NCBI GenBank assembly: GCA_014084085.1
Contig: NPFB01000089.1
Coordinates: 1-64,000, forward strand
Source of the DNA: Hondaea fermentalgiana
Lineage: Eukaryota; Sar; Bigyra; Thraustochytrida; Thraustochytriidae
Length of the DNA: 64,000 nucleotides
Direction: 5' to 3'
The translations under genes and the position numbers were made by a program. The stretch's first letter is position 1. Each line of letters starts with the position of its first letter. The notes below the pieces were generated by a model. The model saw only the letters and a program-made list of their open reading frames with translations, was not told the DNA's origin and ran no database searches. Shown in pieces: positions 30,974 through 40,281 of the stretch.

Positions 30974-32494
30974 ATGGAGCGGCCTCAGACGCAGGCCTCG
31001 CCCGCACGGTCCGAGGCGCGGCGGAGACGCGGCGACAGGTCCAAGGGGTTCGCCGACGAGGATGGAGAGACCAGCGTGAACACCCCGAACGGGATGCAGA
31101 CGCCGTACAGCACGTCGATGGGCTCCGTCTCGAGCTACTCGTCGTCGGGCGACTACGCCATGTCCGAAGCGGAGGGCTCCGAGGTGGACCCTGCCGATGA
31201 CATGGCGGGCGACTCAATCGGATCGAAACCAAGCTCCTCGTCCGTCACCGGACGCCGGCGACTCACGCAAGAAGAGCGCGACTACTTTTTGCGTCTTGAA
31301 AAGGAATGGCGCGAGGAGGACGCATGGGCGGACCAACCCGGGTCCTGGTACTCGATGCTGGCCTGGATGCCGGTCCTCATCGGCCTGCGCGTCTTCAACG
31401 TGCTGCTTTCCATCGCCTTTTGGCCCGTTTCCTTTGTGGCGCGAGTCTTCTTTGGCAAAAAGATCCACACGGTCAGTTTCTGGGACGTTCCGCTTTCCCG
31501 CCGTAAACAAACTGCCGTGGTGCTCTTGTTCGTCATGCTCCTGCCCATGGTCGTCGTGGTGTACTCGTGGACGCTCGTTCTGCTTCTCTTCCCGCTCACG
31601 ACCTTTCCCACACTGTGCTACCTAGTGTGGATCATCTACGTGGACAAGAGTCCCGAAACAGGCTCGCGCCGACCCTTTTTGCGCTATTGGAAGATGTGGC
31701 GCCATTTCGCAAACTATTTCCCGCTTCGCCTCATTCGCACCACGCCGCTCGACAGCCGTCGCAAGTACGTCTTTTGCTACCATCCGCACGGGATCATCTC
31801 GCTCGGTGCCTTTGGCAACTTTGCGACGGACTCGACCGGATTCTCGCGCAAGTTCCCCGGTATCGATTTGCGCGTGCTCACGCTTGCGCTCAACTTTTAC
31901 TGCCCCCTTTTGCGCGAGTTTCTGCTTTATCTGGGTCTTTGCAGCGCCGCAAAGAAGTCCTGCAACCAAATTCTGCAGCGCGGGCCTGGATCCGCCATTA
32001 TGCTCGTCGTTGGCGGCGCCGCCGAGTCTCTCGACTCCCAGCCGGGCACCTATCGATTGACGCTCGGCCGAAAGGGTTTCGTGCGCGTTGCCCTTGACAA
32101 TGGTGCCGATCTAGTGCCGGTGCTTGCCTTTGGCGAGAATGACGTCTTTGACACCGTGTACCTCCCACCGAACTCGTGGGCACGTAACGTGCAAGAGTTT
32201 GTGCGCAAGAAGCTTGGTTTCGCTACTCCAATTTTCAGTGGCCGCGGCATCTTCCAGTACAACATGGGGCTCATGCCTCACCGCCGTCCCATTATTGTCG
32301 TTGTTGGAAAACCCATCAAAATGCCCAAAATTCCCGATGAGCTCAAGGGCCGCGCGCTTTCCACCACGGCCGAGGGCGTTGCCCTCGTTGACAAGTACCA
32401 CGAAAAGTATGTCAAGGCGCTTCGCGAGCTCTGGAACTTATACAAGGAGCGCTGGGCCGTGCACCGTCAAGGTTCGCTGCTCATTCAAAAGTAA
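30974..32494 (+). CDS. DGAT2: Diacylglycerol O-acyltransferase 2 (DGAT2)
   Basis: The protein has 506 residues. DGAT2 catalyses the final step of triacylglycerol synthesis (acyl-CoA plus diacylglycerol) at the ER and lipid droplets. A Ser-rich acidic N-terminus of about 110 residues precedes hydrophobic segments (WMPVLIGLRVFNVLLSIAFW; VVLLFVMLLPMVVVVYSW) that form the membrane hairpin. Catalytic and family motifs follow: CYHPHGIISLGAF (HPHG), FSRKFPGIDLRVLTLALNF, MLVVGGAAESL, LGRKGFVRVAL, GADLVPVLAFGEND and VVGKPIKMP. All expected blocks are present, so it is probably active. It is longer than animal DGAT2 because of the N-terminal extension. Its presence fits an oil-accumulating protist but does not prove one. 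The start is the ATG at 30974. Confidence 0.95.
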   Translation: MERPQTQASPARSEARRRRGDRSKGFADEDGETSVNTPNGMQTPYSTSMGSVSSYSSSGDYAMSEAEGSEVDPADDMAGDSIGSKPSSSSVTGRRRLTQEERDYFLRLEKEWREEDAWADQPGSWYSMLAWMPVLIGLRVFNVLLSIAFWPVSFVARVFFGKKIHTVSFWDVPLSRRKQTAVVLLFVMLLPMVVVVYSWTLVLLLFPLTTFPTLCYLVWIIYVDKSPETGSRRPFLRYWKMWRHFANYFPLRLIRTTPLDSRRKYVFCYHPHGIISLGAFGNFATDSTGFSRKFPGIDLRVLTLALNFYCPLLREFLLYLGLCSAAKKSCNQILQRGPGSAIMLVVGGAAESLDSQPGTYRLTLGRKGFVRVALDNGADLVPVLAFGENDVFDTVYLPPNSWARNVQEFVRKKLGFATPIFSGRGIFQYNMGLMPHRRPIIVVVGKPIKMPKIPDELKGRALSTTAEGVALVDKYHEKYVKALRELWNLYKERWAVHRQGSLLIQK

Positions 32495-32827
32495 TAAATC
32501 TAATGAACAACCCAAGCAACTTGCTTCTTTTCTTTTCATGTTCGGCCTTGCTGTTGGTTGTGCTGTGCAGATTTCTGTGTGAATGCAAATAAGAAAAGGT
32601 CGAAAGTTTCACGGAAAAAAAAAATGAAGAAATGAATGAACGACCAAAAAGTTTTCAATAAATGCGTATGACACGAGGCAACGTGCGTGCGCAGGGTCTT
32701 ATTTCTTACTATTGTTGTTGGTTTTGTATGTGGAGAGCAACTACTTTGCAATATCATATTGTGTCGCGGGTGTGGTGCCATGTCTGTTTCTCTGTCTCTC
32801 TGTCTGCATGTCTCTCTGTCTGCATGT
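32495..32827. other. Gene-free stretch between convergent DGAT2 and RRP9
   Basis: The 3' flanks of two convergent genes. AATAAA words lie just after the DGAT2 stop (about 32494) and at about 32656. A GTCTCTCTGTCTGCAT repeat occurs at about 32785-32828, next to the RRP9 stop. Confidence 0.5.
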
Positions 32828-34362
32828 CTACTTGTCGTCGCCTTCTTCGTCCGAAGCGGCTTCTGCGTCCTCACGTTCAGCCTCTTCGGCAGCTTCTTTG
32901 AGCGCAGCCGCAGCGTCGAGATCATGCACATACTCTGGAAGTCTGAAGATGTGCAGCGTGTTACGGCCTCCAGACTTTCGTTCCCAGCGCCCCAAGCGGT
33001 GCTCCTGACCACAGCCCGCAAGGAGAACGCGACCCGAAGCGCCAAAGGCCAGCGCGTTGACATATCCGGGCACTGGCAGACTCATCAGCGAGGGAGCCTT
33101 GATCCGACGCACAGTCGTGTCCACATTCCAAAGCTTGACGTATCCGTCCGCGGCGCCCGAGGCTGCAATATCTGCGTTGGGCATAGCAGCCACGGAGCAA
33201 ATCCACGAGTCGCCATGCGCGCGGCGAACAATGGAACTTGGCTTCTTCTTTGCTGTGCTCCACAGCGCGAGAGTGCCTTCCTGCGAACCACTGACAAAGT
33301 GCGTCTCGTCGGCCATGGCAATCGTGTCGATTGACGACTTGTGCACACCTTGCAACACGAGCTGCGACTCCTCGGGGAATTTCCAGTAGCGCACGGAACG
33401 GTCCATGGAGCACGTGACTGCGCGCTCCCTGTACAAGCAGTCAATGCCAAGGATAGGGGCCTGGTGGCCAAAAAGCGACTCAATATAGGCCATCTCGTCC
33501 ACGTTCCATGCGCGGACGCTGCGGTCAAAAGACGAAGAGTACAAGGTGTGCTTGCCATTCAAAAAGGTAAGGCCTGAGACGGCGTCACGATGGCCGGAAA
33601 AGCTGTCGACGAGCGTGTTCGATCGCGCATCCCAAATATGAATCACCTTGTCCTTGCCGCCGCTCGCAAGGTACCTGCCGTCTGTGCTGACCGCGACCGC
33701 TAAGACCTCGTCGTGATGACCTTTGATGCTCGAAGCAGCGATTTGCTTGGTGGCAGGCCGCCCTGGAAACCGCGTGACCCTTTTTCCAGTCTCCACATCC
33801 CAGCGCACGATTGAACAATCCTTTGACCCAGTGTATGCCACGTCCTCCGCGCCTGTCAGTGCAATGCACGTCACAGACAGACGGTGCGTTCGGGGACACT
33901 TATGGTAGCTAATATCCTCTTGCTTGAGAGCCGCGGCCACAGGTCGTCGCAGTCGGCCTTCGGCGCGGAGAAGATCGTGGTGAAGTTTTTGCGTTACAGG
34001 GTCTAAACCGTTGTTGAGTTTGGCCGTGTCATCATCGTCGTCCTCATCGGAGCCCGAGCCGTCCTCGTCGGAGCCCGTCTCGCCTGCGCGTCGTTGCGAG
34101 GCCTGCACCTTTGCAAGGATTTCTCGTGCAACACGAAGTCGTTTTTCTGCTGGGGTCTCTGCATGTTCCTGCGCATCGGCAAGCGTATCCTCTTGTGACT
34201 TGCGATGATCATCTACATCGGAGTCCTCATCGTTGCTGTCGAGATCCCAGTCGACGTTGAGTTTTGCTTCGCGGCGGGGGCGCTTCGTCCCGTTTGCCTG
34301 TGGATCGCATCAAGAGCATCAGTTAGTCAATCGCTCACCTTGTTCTCATTTTCTCCAATCAT
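32828..34362 (-). CDS. RRP9: U3 snoRNP protein Rrp9 / U3-55K, two exons
   Basis: The exons are 34339-34362 and 32828-34297, giving 497 residues. The intron (34298-34338) is only 41 bp, with GTGAGC donor, CTAAC branch-like site and CCACAG acceptor, and the joined frame is MIGENENKANGTKRPRR. The N-terminus is acidic with a nuclear-type basic patch. The family helix TPAEKRLRVAREILAKV precedes a seven-bladed WD40 propeller with characteristic blocks: KDCSIVRWDVETGKRV, GHRDAVSGLTFLNG, DRSVRAWNV, FPEESQLVLQG, WICSVAAMPNADI and AGCGQEHRLGRWE. Rrp9 binds the U3 snoRNA B/C motif and is needed for 18S pre-rRNA processing in the nucleolus. It is divergent from the PINX1-like gene. The short first exon is deduced from splice signals and frame. 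Confidence 0.9.
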
Positions 34363-35268
34363 TCCCCAGCATCATGTAGAACACGAAGAGGGCGAATCTC
34401 GTTGAGCAATGGGCTGTTCAAAGTCATGCCTCAGTTGGCGATCAAGCCTAGGTTCGGACAGTCTCACCTTCTCCCGAGAGAGAATCGGAAACGAGGAATT
34501 CCATTATAGTGTCGATACTGCAAACATCCTCACTGGCAGACATATACACGACCCCATTGCCCACGGACCCCCTCTTCTTCTACCCTGTTCCATCTCCTTC
34601 AACTCCACGCCACGGACCCCTTTCTGGCCTCGCGCCCTTCGCCCCCTCGCTGCTCCCGGCAAACGGGTGGCTGGGCCCAGGTCTGGTTGGTTGTGGGCAG
34701 TCTCGGACTCCATCTGCCAGCGCAGACTAGCCGGGAGCCTCGGACGCCGAGGGAAGAGCAAAGCATTGCATCTCATCACATCGCGTCGCGTCGCGTCACA
34801 TCGCGTCGCGTCGCGTCGCGTCGTGCTCGTCAACGTACTGGCGTGCGCGTCTCGCGCGAGTGCTTCATGGCGGCTAGCTCGCTGCACGAATACTGTTTTT
34901 GGTTTCTGCTTTTGCTCCTCTCTCTCGCAGAGAAAGGATGGGACACCCAATCTCGCATTTTGAGGTCTCTCTCGTTGGGTGGTTCTCGCAGAGAGGCGGC
35001 GGGTCACAGAGCAAGAACCAGCCAGGCAGCGAGAGCGAGTCGAGGGCGACGCGCGAGGCTACGCGCGGGGCTTCACGAGCACGGGCGCGAACACGAGCAC
35101 GGGCACGCACCGCAGGCCCGGGTCTTCGTCTTCTCCGCCAACGCTGCGTTTCTGCGCGTGAAAGCCTCCCTCGGTTCGAGCACGAGGTTGTGTGCGGACC
35201 ACGAGACCGTCTTAAAGGACATCGACAACGAGAAAGGACGAGGAAAAGGACGTAAACAAAGCGGGACG
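34363..35268. promoter_or_regulatory. Divergent intergenic region, RRP9 / PINX1-like
   Basis: About 0.9 kb between divergent genes. It contains a CGCGT/GTCGC pentanucleotide tract at about 34784-34833 and GAGCACGGGC-type repeats near 35080-35110 (GCGCGAACACGAGCACGGGCAC). The frame is open upstream of the PINX1-like ATG, but its translation is Arg-rich and compositional. Confidence 0.45.
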
Positions 35269-36054
35269 ATGCCGGGGGTCAAGGGTATGGACACCTTGAA
35301 CCAACGATGGGCGAACGATAAGAACAAGTTCGGGTACAAGATGATGCTCAAGATGGGATGGTCCGACGGCAAGGGCACCGGCAAGAATGAAGACGGACGC
35401 GCCTCGCACGTCAAGGTAGAAAAACGCACAGAAACGCTCGGTCTTGGTACGGAGGAGGATGGCGTCGGCAACGTCGCCTTTCAGGGCCAGATCAATAACT
35501 TTAACGACGTTCTGCGGAGCCTGAACCAGGCGCATGGTCCGGACGCCAAGCAACGCAAAGAAGAGCGCCGCAAAATGCGCAAGCAACTGAAAAATGCCAA
35601 GGCTGGCGCAACGGAGCAGATCTCGAGCGAAACGAAGGTGCTCGTACGCACAGAGGACCTTCCCGAGGGCGGTCAAGTCCGGGACATTGGCCTCGTCTCC
35701 ATTGAGACCACCGAGTCGGGGGGTGTCGTCAAGGTGTCTGATGCAGCTGACTCTGACGAAGACAGCAGCGCGAGCAAGAAGGAGAAAAAGACCAAGTCGA
35801 AGAAGGAAAAGAAGAACAAAACCAAGAAAAAGCGGTCTCGCGATGACGATAGCGACGGCAATGACGAGGAGGATGAAACAAACAAGGTTGCGTCCAAGAA
35901 GCAAAAGAAGGAAAAGTCCAAGAAAAAGAAGAAGAAACTGAGCAAGGCCGACGCCGCCGTCTCTCGCAAAGTGGCGATCCGGCTTGTTCGTGCAAAGGAC
36001 GTCTCTTCCTACTCGCGGGGCGATCTCAATGCTATCTTCGGCATCGCTTCATGA
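35269..36054 (+). CDS. PINX1: PINX1/Gno1-like G-patch protein
   Basis: The protein has 261 residues. The N-terminal G-patch (residues about 15-60: NKFGYKMMLKMGWSDGKGTG, then SHVKVEKR and LGLGTEEDG) is of the PINX1/Gno1 type, followed by the family block FQGQINNFNDVLRSLNQ. The C-terminal half is an acidic segment followed by a Lys-rich nucleolar tail, ending in IRLVRAKDVSSYSRGDLNAIFG. Gno1/PINX1 activates the DEAH helicase Prp43/DHX15 in ribosome biogenesis; animal PINX1 also regulates telomerase. The start is the ATG at 35269. It is divergent from RRP9, another nucleolar factor. Confidence 0.87.
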   Translation: MPGVKGMDTLNQRWANDKNKFGYKMMLKMGWSDGKGTGKNEDGRASHVKVEKRTETLGLGTEEDGVGNVAFQGQINNFNDVLRSLNQAHGPDAKQRKEERRKMRKQLKNAKAGATEQISSETKVLVRTEDLPEGGQVRDIGLVSIETTESGGVVKVSDAADSDEDSSASKKEKKTKSKKEKKNKTKKKRSRDDDSDGNDEEDETNKVASKKQKKEKSKKKKKKLSKADAAVSRKVAIRLVRAKDVSSYSRGDLNAIFGIAS

Positions 36055-36252
36055 CGCCTTTTTGCTTGCATAGAGAGAAATGTACATCTTGTGATTTTTG
36101 TGTTTTACGTTTTTCTACGTTGGTTTGCTTGTGTGAAGGTGGCGAATTCTCGAAAAAAATACTTGGAGACTGCTTGCCTGACCTGGACAGCTATGGAAAG
36201 GAAGAGAGTGGGCATGATAAAAGAGGTCCTGCCGTTTGCGAGGTTTTCGATT

Positions 36253-37398
36253 TCAAAGGTTCATGGCCCGCAAGCTCGAAGTGCGCGCGCGCCCGAAGCG
36301 AGACAGCACGTCACAGTAAAAGCTAAAATCGGTGGTAACGCGACGCATGGTCGCTTCGTCAAGCTGACTGCGGTCCATGCCAGAGGCGTAGAGCTCGCGA
36401 ACACTGCTGTTGCCGAGCACAGGATCGAGAATGTCTTGGCGGAAGAGCTCCGGACAATTGCAAATGCTTACAGTGTGAAGAGAAGGGCACGAAGCAAGCG
36501 CAGTAAGATCACGCAGCCCACCGCAGTGCGCTAGCCAAAGGCTATGGAGGCGCTGCTTGCCGCGGAGCGCTTCAATGGAGGGAACGAGACTGCAGTGACT
36601 CAAGTAGACGATCTCGAGGTTTTCGCAGAGCACGAACGGCTCGATGTTGCGCAGGGCCACGCAGCGCACAAGAATGCATTTGGAGAGCTGTGCGCACATG
36701 GCAAGAGCTTCTACATTCTGCAGCTGAATGGCCCCGGTGAGGTCGATCGTCTCGAGCTGTCGGCACCCACGGATACCCTCGAGATCGCGCATATGCACCG
36801 ACTGCCGCAAGACTAGATTGGTCAGCTTAGGACAGCACTTCCCAAGGGTGTCTATGTTCCACAGACTATTGGCTTCGAAGACTTGGAGACTCCGCAATTG
36901 TGTGCAATTCTCCAAAAACGCAAGCGTTCCGTGTCGAGCGGCATTTCCAAGTTGCAAGTTTTGCAGCGAACGACACACTTTGAGTGCTGTGAGTGAGCTC
37001 TCGCGGCAGAATTCGGCCGTGAGGGCCAGTGAGGTGAGATGCCGTAGCTGGCTTGCGACCGTGGCGAGTGGGCTTTGCAGCTCCCGTTCGAAGCGATGGA
37101 CCTTGGCTGGGGCCACAGGTGGCGCTGGGGCAGATACTTTCAGTCTCAGCGCCGTAAGGCGCCAGAACGAGTCGCCTCGCGGAAAGCATCGCTCTACCCA
37201 ATCCACATCGTGCCAAGTACTGTCCTCTGCAGGAAATCCGTGCAGTGCAGCGCGCCATGTACGACACACGAGGCTGCACGCGAGGACCTCGCGGTGCGCA
37301 AACCTGAACCATCCTTCCTCGCACACAAGTCTCAGGGCAAGAAGGTTCTTTGCACTCGCACGCGACGTCTCGCGCCTCATTTCGTCACACCCCTGCAT
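36253..37398 (-). CDS. F-box/LRR-like protein
   Basis: The protein has 381 residues. Near the N-terminus (about residues 25-50) the sequence REVLACSLVCRTWRAALHG resembles the second half of an F-box. Degenerate leucine-rich repeats of the Cys/amn1 sort follow, with units such as LRHLTSLALTAEF, CRSLQNLQLGN, CPKLTNLVLRQ, CRQLETIDLTG, CENLEIVYLSHC and CPSLHTVSICNC. That arrangement is typical of substrate receptors of SCF ubiquitin ligases, but the F-box match is partial, so a role in ubiquitylation is inference. The start is taken at the ATG 37396-37398; a second in-frame ATG lies five codons downstream. There is no visible intron. Confidence 0.7.
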   Translation of the reverse strand: MQGCDEMRRETSRASAKNLLALRLVCEEGWFRFAHREVLACSLVCRTWRAALHGFPAEDSTWHDVDWVERCFPRGDSFWRLTALRLKVSAPAPPVAPAKVHRFERELQSPLATVASQLRHLTSLALTAEFCRESSLTALKVCRSLQNLQLGNAARHGTLAFLENCTQLRSLQVFEANSLWNIDTLGKCCPKLTNLVLRQSVHMRDLEGIRGCRQLETIDLTGAIQLQNVEALAMCAQLSKCILVRCVALRNIEPFVLCENLEIVYLSHCSLVPSIEALRGKQRLHSLWLAHCGGLRDLTALASCPSLHTVSICNCPELFRQDILDPVLGNSSVRELYASGMDRSQLDEATMRRVTTDFSFYCDVLSRFGRARTSSLRAMNL

Positions 37399-38581
37399 GG
37401 CGTCTTGCACACGATCAGAGTGACCGCGACAATCGTGAGGAAATGTCTGCGTTGGCAAGCGCTCGCCCCAATATACCAGCAACAACAACAACGATTGACG
37501 CCTCCCTGCTTTGAGCTCGAATACGTGAGCGCGCTGGCGCTAGGCCACAGCCTGCGACGGACGCTGCGCGCGAAGCGATGCCTGCGCTCCGAGCACGCGC
37601 GTCGCAGCGCTCGCTTGGTCTCGAGTCCTCTGGAGCCCGTACCCACGCACGCTGTGCGAGGCCCAGGCACACGACGTACACGCGCGATGGTACAAGGACG
37701 CGGACGCCAGCGTTGGCGCGGACGAGGTATGTCGGGCGTCCACAGCCGCGCGCGCAGACGCCTTTGACGTCGCGTTGTCGCGAGCCGCGCGAGGCTGGCT
37801 AGCTAGCTAGCCTGGGCTGGTTCTATGTGGCCAGGCGCGAAGAGGACGAAGGATGATGTGCGTTGAAAAAAAAGCAAAGGGACTACTGCTACCCGAACAG
37901 GTAGCTCTCGACTAGGACTTGCGCGGAGACATGAGCGCTCTGTCAAGCAAGGCCCAAGAACGTCCCATTCATTATCATTCCCAATGCGGCAAAGACCCCA
38001 GTGGACAACATGGCAATTTCTGCGACAATGTGCGACCATACTCCGCGACCATTCAACACCCAGCCATTTCGCAACCATTTCGCAACCACAAGTCGACAAC
38101 AGCGACAATAGCGCGCCAACAAGGAAGAAAAAGGGAAAAAGGAGAGAGGAAGCGGAGAAGAAACGCGAGATCTCTTTCGAGCACACGAAGAAAAAGATTG
38201 ATCAGAGCCGAGCCGAGCTGGGGGAAAGAGACGGGAGAAGCGGGTTGCCAATGATCATCATGGTCAGGCACAATTGAAGAGGTGGTGGGTTGAGAGAGGC
38301 AAAAGGTAGGATGGCAGCAAGCAATGTGCGGTCCTTGATCACGCGGAGAGCACTGAATGTTCGAGCAGAACGAGACGCTTGTGTGTGAGCGGTGTATGTG
38401 TATGATCTGACTGCGAAGTCGGCTGTCTCGGAGCGTGCCGCACGTGCTTGTTGGGAAAAGGGTGTCTTGTCGATCGACATTTCTTTCGAGATGAGATGTC
38501 GTGTCTGCCTGTCTGCCTGTCTGCAGACAGGCAGGCAGGCGGGCGGACGGGCAGGCGGACCGACAGGGTGTCTGGCTGGGT
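37399..38581. other. Gene-free stretch between the F-box/LRR gene and the CREST-like gene
   Basis: About 1.2 kb with no supported gene. It has a GCTAGCTAGCTAGC run at about 37798-37811, repeated GCGACAA/GCGACCA-type words at about 37990-38120, and a CTGC/CAGG inverted repeat at about 38504-38543 just downstream of the next gene's stop. Confidence 0.45.
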
Positions 38582-39223
38582 CTAAATCTCGAGGAGACTG
38601 ACGATGGGCTCGATGTCAATAAGGTCCACGAGCGAGGACTCGGTGAGGTAGAGCTTGACCGTGTCCATGTCGAGGTGGTGAAGCTGGTGAAGGTACTCGT
38701 CAATGCCGCCCTGGCTGACGTAAATGGAAAGGATCATGGCCAGCGTGCCGCTAACGTGCCACCACACGTGATTTTTGCGCCAGTGCTCGGAGCGCACGGG
38801 GAATTGGCGGCACTGATTGAGGAATTTGAAGGGGGTCATGGCGCTACCGACTTGAAGCAGCAGCTTGAACCAGCTGACAATGTGTGTGGGGTCGCTGGCA
38901 ATGACCCAGCGCGTGGAGAACCAGGTGAGGTAAAAGACCCCGAGCGTGGCCGTTAAGCGGTCCGTCACGTCGAGGTAATAATGTCTGTAATACACGGCGT
39001 CAGAGAGCACGGAGAAGAGCGTGACAATGACAAAGGTGTATGCCCCAAACCACGCCCCATAGCGCCACAGCACGGCGGCCACGATCAGGAAGAGCAGACA
39101 CGAGGTGCCCACCTTGAAGTCGAGAAGGATGCGCGGTTCGTGCACCTCCTCCCAGGTCTCCTTGCCCTCAATGCTCGAAGGCCGCCTGAAGATGCTCAGG
39201 TGTCTGAACACGAACTGCACCAT
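38582..39223 (-). CDS. Multipass membrane protein, possible CREST-superfamily hydrolase
   Basis: The protein has 213 residues and about five to seven hydrophobic segments: VGTSCLLFLIVAAVLW, GAYTFVIVTLFSVLS, TATLGVFYLTWFS, WFKLLLQVGSAM and HVSGTLAMILSIYV. I do not recognise a named family with certainty. The spacing Ser-x-x-Ser-Asp...Tyr-Tyr-x-His (VLSDAVYYRHYYLD), followed by an Asp in DVTDRL at the start of the next segment, and a late HxxxH (HVWWH, ahead of the last membrane helix), resemble the metal-ligand pattern of the CREST superfamily (alkaline ceramidases, PAQR receptors, Per1, TMEM8/myomaker). The start is the ATG at 39221-39223, at the head of a plausible N-terminus (MVQFVFRHL). 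The larger upstream frame, which crosses the N gap, is low complexity. Confidence 0.6.
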   Translation of the reverse strand: MVQFVFRHLSIFRRPSSIEGKETWEEVHEPRILLDFKVGTSCLLFLIVAAVLWRYGAWFGAYTFVIVTLFSVLSDAVYYRHYYLDVTDRLTATLGVFYLTWFSTRWVIASDPTHIVSWFKLLLQVGSAMTPFKFLNQCRQFPVRSEHWRKNHVWWHVSGTLAMILSIYVSQGGIDEYLHQLHHLDMDTVKLYLTESSLVDLIDIEPIVSLLEI

Positions 39224-39588
39224 CTTCTCCACCAACAAAACGAGGAAGACGAAGACGAAGAAGAAGTGCAGAAAGAGTAAAGAAAAAAAATTGTCCGGCT
39301 GGCTGGAGACGGCCTTCCTCCCTCCCTCCCTCCCTCCCTCCCTTCCACGCGCCCTCGCTCTCTGCTCGCGGGCTGCCGTGCGGACCAGGCAGCCCTGTCT
39401 GCGCGCGCGCGCGGTCTGAGCGCGTGCGCGTACGAGGACACGCGCGCACGAGGCCACGCGAGGCGAGAAGGCGCGAAAAAGTCGAAGAAGAAGCGGGGAA
39501 GACCTCGTCGATTCGAATCGACCTCGCGGCCACGCACGCTCGCGCGCGCGCTCGCTCGCTCGCTCGCGACCCCGGCGCGCGCGGCGGG

Positions 39589-39688
39589 NNNNNNNNNNNN
39601 NNNNNNNNNNNNNNNNNNNNNNNNNNNNNNNNNNNNNNNNNNNNNNNNNNNNNNNNNNNNNNNNNNNNNNNNNNNNNNNNNNNNNNNN
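39589..39688. other. Assembly gap (100 N)
   Basis: Exactly 100 N between (GCTC)n and GCGG-rich DNA, upstream of the CREST-like gene. Confidence 0.95.
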
Positions 39689-40065
39689 GCGGCGAAGGAG
39701 CGCGGGCGGCGAAGGGCGCGGGCCGGGCGGTGTGTGCGCCGGGTGCAGCGGCGCCTGCTGAGACTCCCTCGCGTTGCGGCTTTGTTTTTTTTGTTTTGGG
39801 GGGCGCGCGACCGTAGCTTGCTTTTCGCTGCTCACGATGCTGGGATTAGTAGGCCTATAGAAAAGGCTAGGAAGAAACAGGAGCCGCGCGTTCACGGGCG
39901 TCGCGCTTTCGTGGCGAGAGAGAGAGAGAGGAGAGAAAAGAAAGAAGCAGCGACGACCAGCCTAGTAAAGAAGCGAGGAGCGTCGTCGCGCCGCCTTCTT
40001 TTCAAGGGTGGAATCGCGCACGCGCGAAGAGCGAAGAGCAACAGCTCCGCAGCACAAGCAGCAGC

Positions 40066-40281
40066 TCAAGCAGCAGCGGAGGGCGCGTTCTTGAAGCCGA
40101 GGAGTGAACGGATGAGTTCGCAGGCGAGCGAGGCGAGGACGAGTATACCTATACGTACATTGATGATGATGGAGGACGAGCTGCTCACTGGCTGAGCTGG
40201 CTGCAGCTGCCAGCCGGCCGCGAAGAGGTATTTTTGAGCAGCGAAGAAGCAAGCCCTCCCTGCGAGCGTAAACAGTCGCAT
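40066..40281 (-). CDS. Weak candidate: small two-helix membrane protein
   Basis: A 71-residue frame from an ATG at 40279-40281. It has two hydrophobic stretches (FTLAGRACFFAAQKYLFAAG; INVRIGILVLASLACELI) separated by a Ser run, and uses the same preferred codons as the neighbouring genes (CTC, GTC, GCC, TTC, AAG). I recognise no family. It could equally be an exon of a spliced gene or chance; it is listed because it is the only frame in this 2.4-kb stretch with coding-like codon choice. Confidence 0.2.
   Translation of the reverse strand: MRLFTLAGRACFFAAQKYLFAAGWQLQPAQPVSSSSSIIINVRIGILVLASLACELIRSLLGFKNAPSAAA

Noticed and set aside
28662..31079. An 805-residue frame joining the nucleoporin end to the DGAT2 start
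   Set aside because: Arg/Ala/Ser-rich compositional translation; it overlaps two well-supported genes in another frame.
39507..39522. 16-bp perfect palindrome GTCGATTCGAATCGAC, resembling a tRNA T-loop GTTCGAATC
   Set aside because: There is no acceptor stem, D-arm or anticodon arm around it; it is probably a chance palindrome in a leader.
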